Source of the DNA: Planctomycetota bacterium
GTDB taxonomy: Bacteria; Planctomycetota; Phycisphaerae; UBA1845
DNA: 5,726 nt
Direction of reading: 5' to 3'
NCBI GenBank assembly: GCA_022561255.1
Contig: JADFRO010000212.1
Coordinates: 1 to 5,726, forward strand
The notes beneath the pieces were generated by a model. That model saw only the letters and a program-made list of their open reading frames with translations, was not told the origin of the DNA and searched no databases. Within the stretch, counting starts at the first letter, position 1, and each line of letters starts with the position of its first letter. The position numbers and the translations under genes are program-made. Positions 1-5,161 of this stretch are shown in pieces.

Positions 1-707
1 AAGGTGACCGTAAACCGATCGAGTTGGGCATGTGTACGGGCGTCGACAAATCCGGGCGGCGGATTGGAGGCTACGATCTGTTCACCGGATGAGATCGTTC
101 CGTAGCGCATAAAATCCCAACGGTTGACCGTGGGAAGCTGATCGCCGTTACAACCACCGTTGCCTTTGAAGCGTATCGAATGGAATTCGTCGCCTCCGGA
201 CTGCGTACCGCAGGTGAACAGTTGGCCATCAACGTAGAAGCAGTAATTCGCGCCGTCGAGGCTCTCGAAGCGAAACGTGCGGAAGACTCCGATCGGCAAG
301 TCTGCGAGTACGTCTTCACCGTCGAACGACACAACGGCATCCCCCAAGAGGAATAGCTCCTGGCCGATCGATCGGTAGTCAATAAGGAACGATGCGTCGC
401 AGAACGACTGGGTCTCGAATGTCTGATCCGACGCGAAGCGCCACTCCACCCACAGCGTCGGCGGCGGCGATATCGAAAAGGTGTAGCCGGCGAGGTCGGT
501 AGCGCCGTCCCAGTCGAGCACGAAATGGCCGCTGTCCAGCGATTCGGAGCAACCCCCCTCACACGGATCGAGAATTTCCCATCCGGCCGATGCATCGTGG
601 GGAAGTACGTCGCCGTCATAGCTATAGATCAGATCATCAGCCGATACGGATGCGTAAAGGCCCAGAACCAGAAAAAGGCCGAGTGATTTGTAACCCCACT
701 CCCCCAC
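1..707 (-). CDS. Exported LamG/concanavalin-like protein, N-terminal part (C-terminus beyond window)
   Basis: The reading frame starts at GTG 707-705 and stays open to the left edge, giving 235 visible residues. A purine-rich ribosome site (AAAGGGGA) lies just upstream and an in-frame TGA lies before it. Residues 8-23 form a hydrophobic signal core (SLGLFLVLGLYASVSA) with a plausible signal peptidase I cut after A23. The mature part has the alternating beta-strand texture of a jelly-roll lectin fold, including FYVDGQLF (F157-F164) and WDFMRYG (W197-G203) followed by a GEQIVAS segment that I recognise from planctomycete exported LamG-like proteins. The visible cysteines could form disulfides, as expected outside the cytoplasm. 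Such proteins often carry a C-terminal sorting or dockerin-like end, which would lie outside this window. A longer apparent minus frame at 71-619 is Arg/Ser-rich and is a shadow of this gene. Function and ligand are unknown. The coding call is firm; the family call is moderate. Confidence 0.8.
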   Translation of the reverse strand, partial: MGEWGYKSLGLFLVLGLYASVSADDLIYSYDGDVLPHDASAGWEILDPCEGGCSESLDSGHFVLDWDGATDLAGYTFSISPPPTLWVEWRFASDQTFETQSFCDASFLIDYRSIGQELFLLGDAVVSFDGEDVLADLPIGVFRTFRFESLDGANYCFYVDGQLFTCGTQSGGDEFHSIRFKGNGGCNGDQLPTVNRWDFMRYGTISSGEQIVASNPPPGFVDARTHAQLDRFTVT

Positions 708-742
708 CGCTTCCCCTTTCAGACGCCGTCAATCGACCACGG

Positions 743-772
743 ATTGTAACACAGATCAACATCCGACACCAA
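743..772 (-). promoter_or_regulatory. Candidate sigma70-type promoter for the LamG-like gene
   Basis: On the minus strand a TACAAT -10 box (748-743) is preceded by an extended TG motif (TGt directly before it). A weak -35 box, TTGGTG (772-767), lies 18 bases upstream. Transcription would start near 736, leaving a leader of about 30 nt before the GTG start. This is sequence matching only; the -35 box is poor, and the extended -10 is the main support. Confidence 0.35.
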
Positions 773-826
773 AAAATCACAGCCCCTGGGGTGGCACGGT
801 ACGACAAGCCGACCAACGCGGCGTAT

Positions 827-851
827 GCCCCGTTATCGGACGATCCGGGGC
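827..851. repeat. Imperfect inverted repeat / stem-loop upstream of the PilZ gene
   Basis: GCCCCG (827-832) pairs perfectly with CGGGGC (846-851). Inside it, ATCG (835-838) faces CGAT (841-844), so the whole element is a nested inverted repeat. It ends 52 bases before the ATG of the PilZ gene. No T-run follows it, so it is not a typical terminator. It could be an operator or a leader RNA hairpin; the sequence alone does not decide. Confidence 0.35.
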
Positions 852-903
852 AAAGATCGATTGTCAACTAGCCGCTAAACGGAGGGACTGGTGGAGCAAC
901 GGC

Positions 904-1506
904 ATGGGTTCGAATCCGGAACAGCAATCAGCGACCGCCGAGCAACGTAACACCGCTCGGGAGGACGCCCTAGGCCCCGGCATCAGCGTCTTCGCTCTGT
1001 TGTCGGATGGAAGCGTCGTCGAGGGGGTCGTTCGCGATCTCTCCGACGGCGGTGCCAAGATCGCCGGACCGACCGACGGTCTCACCACCGGCGCGGAAAT
1101 CGACGTCATCTTTGTCATACAGGGCGACCAAAAGGTACGCTACCGCGGTGTTGTTCGTCACGTGGACAGCACCGGGCGGGAGTACGGCGTGGAGTTTCGT
1201 TCGCCGCCCGAGCAGATTGATCCGGAGTATCAACCGCAGGCTCAGTCGCCACAGCCACCGATCAATTTGATAGAAAAGTGTCCGCGATGCGAAAGCGTTA
1301 TGGAACTCGGCTATCTGGTCGAGCACGGTCACATGTCCGGGCGACGCGAAGTGCTCACCGTGCCCCATTGGGCACCGGGCAGACCCGCTAAGAACACCGT
1401 CAGCATGAAGGGGACACCCAAGCCCCCACGACGAATGCGCGTCGACACCTATCGATGCTCAGGATGCGGCTACCTCGAGTCGTACGCAATCCGATCCGCC
1501 GAGTGA
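904..1506 (+). CDS. PilZ-domain protein fused to a C-terminal four-cysteine zinc ribbon
   Basis: This 200-residue cytoplasmic protein has no signal peptide or membrane segment. The ATG start is supported by GGAG at 893-896 with a 7-base spacer. Residues about 15-103 look like PilZ, the c-di-GMP-binding beta-barrel: an RxxxR motif (R15-N-T-A-R19) is followed 26 residues later by D45-L-S-D-G-G50, matching the D/NxSxxG signature, and then by strands ending near YGVEFR. A Gln/Pro-rich linker (about 108-120) leads to a second domain with C126-P-R-C129 and C185-S-G-C188. These CxxC pairs, with the flanking MELGYL and GYLESYA segments, resemble small zinc ribbons of the DUF6487 type. The family predicts a c-di-GMP effector whose output passes through a metal-binding module; target and output are unknown. 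The gene is monocistronic, convergent with the next gene. The PilZ call is fairly sure; real ligand binding is inferred. Confidence 0.85.
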   Translation: MGSNPEQQSATAEQRNTAREDALGPGISVFALLSDGSVVEGVVRDLSDGGAKIAGPTDGLTTGAEIDVIFVIQGDQKVRYRGVVRHVDSTGREYGVEFRSPPEQIDPEYQPQAQSPQPPINLIEKCPRCESVMELGYLVEHGHMSGRREVLTVPHWAPGRPAKNTVSMKGTPKPPRRMRVDTYRCSGCGYLESYAIRSAE

Positions 1507-1542
1507 CGATCCCTCGTTCGCAAATGGTCGGGTGACCTGAGC

Positions 1543-1569
1543 CGGCGAAGCGCCGTGATGCATTCGCCG
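1543..1569. repeat. GC-rich inverted repeats between two convergent genes
   Basis: In the 124-base gap between the PilZ gene and the convergent propeller gene, CGGCGAA (1543-1549) can pair with TTCGCCG (1563-1569). Alternatively CGGCG (1543-1547) can pair with CGCCG (1551-1555) around an AAG loop. No T-run follows on either strand, so an intrinsic terminator is not supported. Both genes must end transcription here or run into each other; a factor-dependent stop is possible. Confidence 0.25.
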
Positions 1570-1630
1570 CGTCGACCGGCCGGCGCCCAGCAGCGTCGGG
1601 GCGGGCCGAAGCACGCTCCATTGTCGCCGG

Positions 1631-2470
1631 CTATTTGGTTTCCAAGAGTCTCTTGACGGGCACCTTCCAAAACAGACCCCGCTCGCTAAGCACGACAACG
1701 GCGTCGTCGACGTAGCATATGCCCTCCGCCTGAGCGAACATGGCCCGGACGTAACGTGGTTTAACTGTCAGCATGTCCGTTTCTTTTTCGAACTTGTAAA
1801 ACCACACGCCGCCATAGGTCAGCACGGCGAGTTCGTTCCGCTTCGACGAGTAGGCTACGTCGGTTACGTGTCCGGTGTTGTTCAAAATACCGACTCTTCG
1901 GGCGGTCATGATCTTGGTTTCGTCCAGTTTATCGAGGCAAAACACGGTGCCCCGCATGTCCATCGAGCGCACCTTCTTGATGAGGTAGAGCTTTCCCCCG
2001 AAAAGGAAGAACGCTTCGCAGTTATTCTTGCGGCCCTCGGGATAGCGGAAGGTATACACAGCCAAAGGCTGAACCACCTCCGCGTTTGGTTGGGGTTCGG
2101 CGATTTTGATGATCGTGACGAGCTCTCGCCTCGCCCTGTTGTTGCCCAGGTCGCCGATCAGCAGGTTTCCGTCATCATCGCGTAGGATCGCCTCCCAATC
2201 GACGGCGGTCGCGCCCTCGACCAGGACCGTTTGGATCACCTTCCCGTTTTCGTCAATCCTGAAGATTTCGCCCGGGTGGCCCGAGTCCTCGTGGGTCCAG
2301 TACTGCCCCGGTTGCGACGCGCGTACGATGCCCGATAGCTCCAAGTCCGGCGAGCCTTCTATGACGGTAGTGGGCAGGGATCTGAACACCTGGCCGACCG
2401 CCTCAGGTGTCGCCGATACGACCGTTAGGATCGCCGCGCAAATCGCAGAAGTCATTTTCGACACAACCAT
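1631..2470 (-). CDS. Exported beta-propeller-like protein of unknown function
   Basis: I place the start at ATG 2470-2468, giving 279 residues. The open frame extends to 2743, but the extra 91 residues are Arg-rich and not protein-like. The chosen start opens directly into a signal peptide (about residues 6-26, cut near AVG|QVF) and has GGTGAG six bases upstream. The mature part has spaced motifs of a secreted propeller-like family: ELSG (44-47), WTHEDSG (58-64), DWEAI (91-95), IGDLGNNR (105-112), a later CEAFF, and a C-terminal AEGIC. Repeated strand patterns such as ELAVLTYGGVWFYKF fit propeller blades. In many bacteria such proteins are annotated as hypothetical, NHL/SMP-30-like or SdiA-regulated-like; I cannot choose between these. 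The acidic motifs could bind metal, but no activity can be assigned. It ends convergent with the PilZ gene and is transcribed divergently from cdaA. Confidence 0.8.
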   Translation of the reverse strand: MVVSKMTSAICAAILTVVSATPEAVGQVFRSLPTTVIEGSPDLELSGIVRASQPGQYWTHEDSGHPGEIFRIDENGKVIQTVLVEGATAVDWEAILRDDDGNLLIGDLGNNRARRELVTIIKIAEPQPNAEVVQPLAVYTFRYPEGRKNNCEAFFLFGGKLYLIKKVRSMDMRGTVFCLDKLDETKIMTARRVGILNNTGHVTDVAYSSKRNELAVLTYGGVWFYKFEKETDMLTVKPRYVRAMFAQAEGICYVDDAVVVLSERGLFWKVPVKRLLETK

Positions 2471-2484
2471 TGCCCTCTCACCGC

Positions 2485-2592
2485 TCACGGCGGCAACCAA
2501 TCTTCCCGGTGCGGAACAATTTCGCGCGTAACCGGTTGAGCGTGCCATTCTCGCACGGCGGCGGTGAACGCGCGGGCACGCTTCGTTTCCAT
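2485..2592 (-). CDS. Possible small ORF (35 aa) upstream of the propeller gene
   Basis: An ATG at 2592-2590 has AGGGA upstream with a 6-base spacer and runs to TGA at 2487-2485, only 14 bases before the start of the propeller gene. The product (METKRARAFTAAVREWHAQ... to a Pro-Pro end) has a balanced charge and two Trp, unlike the Arg-rich translation of the same stretch in the propeller frame. An ATG at 2598 in the same frame is possible but has no spacer to the ribosome site. It could be a leader peptide, a small protein translated with the downstream gene, a decayed gene end, or chance. I recognise no family. Confidence 0.3.
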   Translation of the reverse strand: METKRARAFTAAVREWHAQPVTREIVPHREDWLPP

Positions 2593-2659
2593 GACCATTC
2601 CCTGCCGGTTGGGGTTCCCCGACTTCCGAACGCATCGTCGCCCCGTTGTCCGTGTCGAT

Positions 2660-2688
2660 TTGCCAGATCCGACGCCGGATTCTATACT
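2660..2688 (+). promoter_or_regulatory. Strong candidate sigma70-type promoter for the cdaA-cdaR operon
   Basis: A -35 box TTGCCA (2660-2665) and a -10 box TATACT (2683-2688) are separated by exactly 17 bases. Transcription would start near 2695, giving a leader of about 50 nt before the TTG start of the cyclase gene. Both boxes match the consensus at 5 or 4 of 6 positions, and the location fits the gene. Confidence 0.6.
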
Positions 2689-2708
2689 CAGGTGACGTAC
2701 CGTGCCAC
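2679..2708 (-). promoter_or_regulatory. Candidate divergent promoter for the propeller gene
   Basis: On the minus strand a TAGAAT -10 box (2684-2679) lies 18 bases from GTGGCA (2708-2703), a 4-of-6 match to the -35 consensus. The -10 box overlaps the -10 box of the opposite cdaA promoter by two bases. Transcription would start near 2672, leaving a leader of about 200 nt that holds the 35-codon ORF. The weak -35 box keeps confidence low. Confidence 0.3.
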
Positions 2709-2743
2709 GCTCCACGGAACTTCATTTTGACGGGTAGACTCAC

Positions 2744-3736
2744 TTGGACGTTCCTCCCAGTTTCGCTCAGTCGGACTTTCTTGACAGCATCCGTTTTTTC
2801 TTCGAGCAGGCGGTGGATCGGCCCTGGGTCACGCTGGTCGAATTGTTGCTCATCGGCGGCGTAGTCTACGCCATCCTGCGATCTCTCGAGGGCACACGCG
2901 GCGCCCGCTTGGTCCGCGCTGTCTTCACGATCCTTGGCGTCAGCTTCGCCATCGTTTGGCTGGTCGCCGAGCGCTTCGAGTTCGAGCGCATCAACGCGCT
3001 CTACCCCTATTTCATACTGGGCGTATTCCTTGTTTCTCTCGTGGCGTTTCAGGTTGAGGTGCGCCGCTTACTCCTTCGGTTGGGCGAGGGGGGGTGGCTG
3101 GGCCACTGGCTGGGCGAGTCCGAGGGCGTGATTGTCCCCATCATGACTGCCGTCGAAAGCCTCGCCCGGAAGAAAATCGGCGCGCTGATCGCGATCGAAA
3201 GACGCACCGAGGCCGGTGCGATCGCCGAGTCGGGCGTACAACTCGATGCGACCGTTACCGCTGAACTTCTCGAGACGATTTTTTGGCCGGGCAGCGCGCT
3301 GCACGACCTCGGCGTCTTGATCAGCCGCAATCGACTTCGGGCGGCAGGATGCCAATTCCCGCTGGCCGACTCCGGCGACGTCGATCGAAGTCTTGGCAGT
3401 CGCCACCGCGCCGCTGTGGGGATGAGCCTGGAGACCGACGCCGTGGTGGTGGTGGTCAGCGAGGAAACCGGAGCGATCTCTGTGGCTGTTCGGGGACGCC
3501 TGCATCGATCACTTTCCGGCGACGCGCTCCGAGCCATCCTGGCTGAGCAACTTGATCTGGATCTGCAGACGGTCGAAGCCGCTCAGCGAAACACCGCGCC
3601 ACCGACGTCCAATCGGGAGGATAAGTCGTCCACCGGACTTTCGGTGACGGGTCAGACGCCGGCTGCCGACGCCGGGCATAAACTGGAACAGCAACAGCGC
3701 GAGGGTGGTAAAGATGGTGCAGGTCAGGCTGCTTAG
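2744..3736 (+). CDS. cdaA: Membrane diadenylate cyclase (c-di-AMP synthase, CdaA type)
   Basis: This 330-residue protein condenses two ATP into c-di-AMP, by family. Three transmembrane helices (about residues 29-47, 56-75 and 87-106) match the CdaA layout, followed by a short linker and the DisA_N/DAC catalytic domain (about 125-275). Visible signatures are PGSALHD-L-G-V (182-191), SRHRAAVG (219-226, the RHR motif that contacts ATP) and VVVVSEETGAISVA (235-248). The canonical DGA motif reads D188-L-G190 here: the metal-binding Asp is kept and the following residues differ. After about residue 280 comes a hydrophilic, probably disordered tail rich in Gln, Gly and Lys. The start is TTG 2744; TAG at 2735-2737 blocks any in-frame start further upstream, and the ribosome site is weak. 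The 3' end overlaps the YbbR gene by 23 bases. Identity is sure; activity is likely but depends on the altered motif. Confidence 0.93.
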   Translation: MDVPPSFAQSDFLDSIRFFFEQAVDRPWVTLVELLLIGGVVYAILRSLEGTRGARLVRAVFTILGVSFAIVWLVAERFEFERINALYPYFILGVFLVSLVAFQVEVRRLLLRLGEGGWLGHWLGESEGVIVPIMTAVESLARKKIGALIAIERRTEAGAIAESGVQLDATVTAELLETIFWPGSALHDLGVLISRNRLRAAGCQFPLADSGDVDRSLGSRHRAAVGMSLETDAVVVVVSEETGAISVAVRGRLHRSLSGDALRAILAEQLDLDLQTVEAAQRNTAPPTSNREDKSSTGLSVTGQTPAADAGHKLEQQQREGGKDGAGQAA

Positions 3737-4739
3737 CATGACAGCCGTCTTGACGGGGCTCATCTGGGCGAGCGCCGACAGATTGGTCAACGAGGTTGTT
3801 ACGATCGACCTGACCCTGACGCCCGTGCCCGTAGCGTCCGCCTCCTCGATGGTTCTGGCGGCGGAACCCGGTCAAGATCGATTTGAGTTGCGCGTTTCGG
3901 GCCCGCGCAACATGGTCCAGTCGGCGCGCGCTCACGGCATGCTCAACATTCGACTACCTCTTTCCGATCGTCCTACCGGGTCGACCACCGTCGGGCTCGA
4001 TCACGACACACTTCAGCCTCTGCTGACACAACGCTGGAGCGAGTTCTCAAAGTTGCGCATCGTTGACGTTACACCACCCATCATCAACGTAGTTGTGGAC
4101 CATATGATCACAACGAACGTGGAGATTCGGGCGCAGAAACTCGCGCTCGCCTACGACGTCAATCCGCAACTGCAACGAGTGACGACGTTGTTGCGAATGC
4201 GCGAGAGTCAATTGCAGCTACAGCCACCCGGCCAGTCGTTTCAGATCGACATCGGGTCGGACGTCGAGCGGTTGTTACGAGAAAAGCCGTTTGGAAAAAG
4301 TGTCAGCGTGACCGTGCCTCTCGACGGTCGACCGTTTGGGCCCGACGCCGAATTCCAACCCTCAACGATCGAAGCGACCGCAACGGTTCGCGCCGTGCGC
4401 AGCGCCGAGCAAATTCCCACGGTGCCGGTACTCATCGCGCTAAGCTTCGCCAATATCGAACGACCTCTCCGCGCTCTGGACCGAGACGGGGCGCCGCTGA
4501 GCCTTGTAACGCGCACCATCGACGTGATCGGCTCGACCGAGGCGGTCGCTCGACTGGTCCGGGGCGAGACACGGGCGTATGGCATCATCCTGATCAAGGA
4601 GGAGGATCTCGAGCAGCTCGGTGTCTTGAGGCTCCTCGCCCCCGATTACCACCTGCCGCCCGGCGTGGAACTCGCCCACGCTCCCGACCCCATCGAATTG
4701 CAACTCGTTTCGCTGGCGGAGAACGCCTCTGTGCCCTAG
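3714..4739 (+). CDS. cdaR: YbbR-domain protein, CdaR-like regulator of the diadenylate cyclase
   Basis: I choose ATG 3714 (341 residues) because GAGGG at 3701-3705 lies 8 bases upstream; a GTG at 3705 in the same frame overlaps that site. The gene begins inside the end of cdaA, so translation is probably coupled. Residues about 6-20 form an N-terminal membrane anchor (LLSMTAVLTGLIWAS), and the rest lies outside the cytoplasmic membrane. The body is a run of YbbR-like beta units: FELRVSGPRNM near residue 65, a VEIRAQ unit near 135, and a last unit with TIDVIGSTEAVARLV near 265. This arrangement is typical of CdaR, which in Firmicutes binds CdaA and modulates c-di-AMP synthesis. The identification rests on context plus YbbR texture; no catalytic residues are expected. 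The usual downstream glmM is missing. Confidence 0.85.
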   Translation: MVQVRLLSMTAVLTGLIWASADRLVNEVVTIDLTLTPVPVASASSMVLAAEPGQDRFELRVSGPRNMVQSARAHGMLNIRLPLSDRPTGSTTVGLDHDTLQPLLTQRWSEFSKLRIVDVTPPIINVVVDHMITTNVEIRAQKLALAYDVNPQLQRVTTLLRMRESQLQLQPPGQSFQIDIGSDVERLLREKPFGKSVSVTVPLDGRPFGPDAEFQPSTIEATATVRAVRSAEQIPTVPVLIALSFANIERPLRALDRDGAPLSLVTRTIDVIGSTEAVARLVRGETRAYGIILIKEEDLEQLGVLRLLAPDYHLPPGVELAHAPDPIELQLVSLAENASVP

Positions 4740-4766
4740 GCGGGCGATAATTGCGCTGATTCGCAC

Positions 4767-4794
4767 TTGACGCGAGCGGTCGACTCGGTAGGAT
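4767..4794 (+). promoter_or_regulatory. Candidate dedicated promoter of the 5S rRNA gene
   Basis: TTGACG (4767-4772, 5 of 6 to the -35 consensus) is followed after 16 bases by TAGGAT (4789-4794, 4 of 6 to the -10 consensus). The first base of the predicted mature 5S RNA, 4801, lies 7 bases past the -10 box, exactly where transcription should start. The flanks of the spacer hold CGAG...CTCG arms. Confidence 0.5.
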
Positions 4795-4800
4795 TCCCGG

Positions 4801-4905
4801 TGCGGTGACGATGCGTGCGGGGAAACACCCGTTACCATTCCGAACACGGAAGTGAAGTCCGCACGGCCGATGGTAGTCGCAAGGCGAGAGTAGGTGATTG
4901 CCGCA
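4801..4905 (+). rRNA. rrf: 5S ribosomal RNA, short form, not linked to 23S
   Basis: The 105-base RNA folds into the universal 5S layout. Helix I pairs 4801-4807 with 4899-4905. Helix II pairs CGTGCGG (4814-4820) with CCGCACG (4859-4865). Helix III pairs CACCCG elements (4826-4831) with CGG..GTG (4847-4854) around the conserved CCGAAC, with two bulged A residues as in E. coli. Loop E elements GATGGTAGT (4869-4877) and GCGAGAGTAGG (4884-4894) are intact, but only 6 bases separate them, against 15 in E. coli, so helix IV is reduced to about 3-4 pairs. Planctomycetes are known for unusually short 5S RNAs of about 110 nt, which fits. No 23S gene precedes it: cdaR ends 61 bases upstream. It has its own candidate promoter and terminator. 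The exact ends are set from helix I. Confidence 0.93.
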
Positions 4906-4912
4906 TTTTTTT

Positions 4913-4939
4913 AAATACCCGCTTCGGCGGGTATTTTTT
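4913..4939 (+). terminator. Rho-independent terminator of the 5S rRNA gene
   Basis: A perfect 10-pair stem (AAATACCCGC 4913-4922, GCGGGTATTT 4927-4936) closes a TTCG tetraloop in the extra-stable C(UUCG)G setting. T residues run to 4939. Seven T residues (4906-4912) separate the 5S 3' end from the stem. On the opposite strand the hairpin is followed by A residues, so it should act mainly on the plus strand. Confidence 0.9.
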
Positions 4940-4975
4940 GTGCGCCCATTCGATCGGCGGGTTCTTCGGCCCGGT

Positions 4976-4997
4976 GCGGACCGGACCTGCAGTCCGC
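4976..4997. repeat. Inverted repeat in the leader region of the small hydrophobic ORF
   Basis: CGGAC (4982-4986) pairs with GTCCG (4992-4996) around a 5-base loop, and an overlapping choice pairs GCGGAC (4976-4981) with GTCCGC (4992-4997). GGACC is directly repeated at 4978-4982 and 4983-4987, so the two hairpins exclude each other. There is no T-run. The 108-base stretch from the 5S terminator to the ORF holds no promoter that I can defend. Confidence 0.3.
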
Positions 4998-5047
4998 GGC
5001 TGCGTCACGAGACATTTGCTCGGAGACGCTTTCCAGGGAGGTGTAGC

Positions 5048-5146
5048 ATGTTTATTACGACCTTGATCAACCTGATTCTTCAAAGCATCATCCCGCTGAT
5101 TCTTGAGTTCATTCTGGGACTTTTCACCGGGGGGACGACGACGTAG
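5048..5146 (+). CDS. Small hydrophobic membrane peptide, 32 aa, unknown function
   Basis: The ATG at 5048 has one of the best ribosome sites in the window: AGGGAGGTG at 5035-5043, with GGAGG six bases from the start. The frame runs to TAG 5144-5146 and encodes 32 residues (MFITTLINLIL... ending LFTGGTTT). Residues 2-26 are almost all Ile, Leu and Phe and form a single predicted transmembrane helix. The few polar or helix-modifying residues N8, Q12, P16, E20 and G24 fall every fourth position and so line one side of the helix. There are no Lys, Arg or Cys residues. Size and pattern resemble pore-forming or type I toxin peptides and small membrane-protein regulators, but I recognise no family. 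The frame is open further upstream, but that part overlaps the 5S terminator and is Arg-rich, so I exclude it. It lies 14 bases from the stop of the convergent aminotransferase gene. Confidence 0.6.
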   Translation: MFITTLINLILQSIIPLILEFILGLFTGGTTT

Positions 5147-5147
5147 C

Positions 5148-5161
5148 GCGAACAGGTTCGC
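5148..5161. repeat. Short palindrome between convergent stop codons
   Basis: GCGAAC (5148-5153) and GTTCGC (5156-5161) form a near-perfect inverted repeat that fills the 14-base gap between the stop codon of the small peptide gene and that of the aminotransferase gene. It could fold in both transcripts. There is no T-run on either side, so efficient intrinsic termination is not supported. Confidence 0.3.

Noticed and set aside
71..619. 182-codon minus-strand open frame starting at ATG 619
   Set aside because: The product is Arg/Ser-rich with no domain texture. The overlapping minus frame from GTG 707 gives a signal peptide and a coherent LamG-like protein.
790..810. TGGCACG resembling half of a sigma54 promoter
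   Set aside because: The expected TTGC half at the right distance is absent (the sequence there reads GACAA).
590..871. 93-codon plus-strand frame across the spacer before the PilZ gene
   Set aside because: It overlaps the start and promoter region of the LamG-like gene, has biased low-complexity composition and no convincing ribosome site.
970..1368. 132-codon minus-strand frame opposite the PilZ gene
   Set aside because: Antisense shadow of a gene with clear domain motifs.
2106..2531. 141-codon plus-strand frame opposite the propeller gene
   Set aside because: Ser/Arg/Pro-rich antisense shadow; the minus frame has conserved motifs and a signal peptide.
2471..2743. N-terminal extension of the propeller gene to 2743
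   Set aside because: Ninety-one Arg-rich residues precede a clean signal peptide. It would also bury the divergent promoters, so the start at 2470 is preferred.
3456..3935. 159-codon minus-strand frame over the cdaA-cdaR junction
   Set aside because: Antisense to two recognised genes, rich in Arg, Pro and Asp, with no motif.
4898..5047. Upstream extension of the small hydrophobic ORF to a TTG at 4898
   Set aside because: It would start inside the 5S gene and cross its terminator. The strong Shine-Dalgarno sequence fixes the start at 5048.
4815..5066. 83-codon open frames on both strands over the 5S gene and terminator
   Set aside because: They run through a well-folded rRNA and its terminator hairpin and are not coding.
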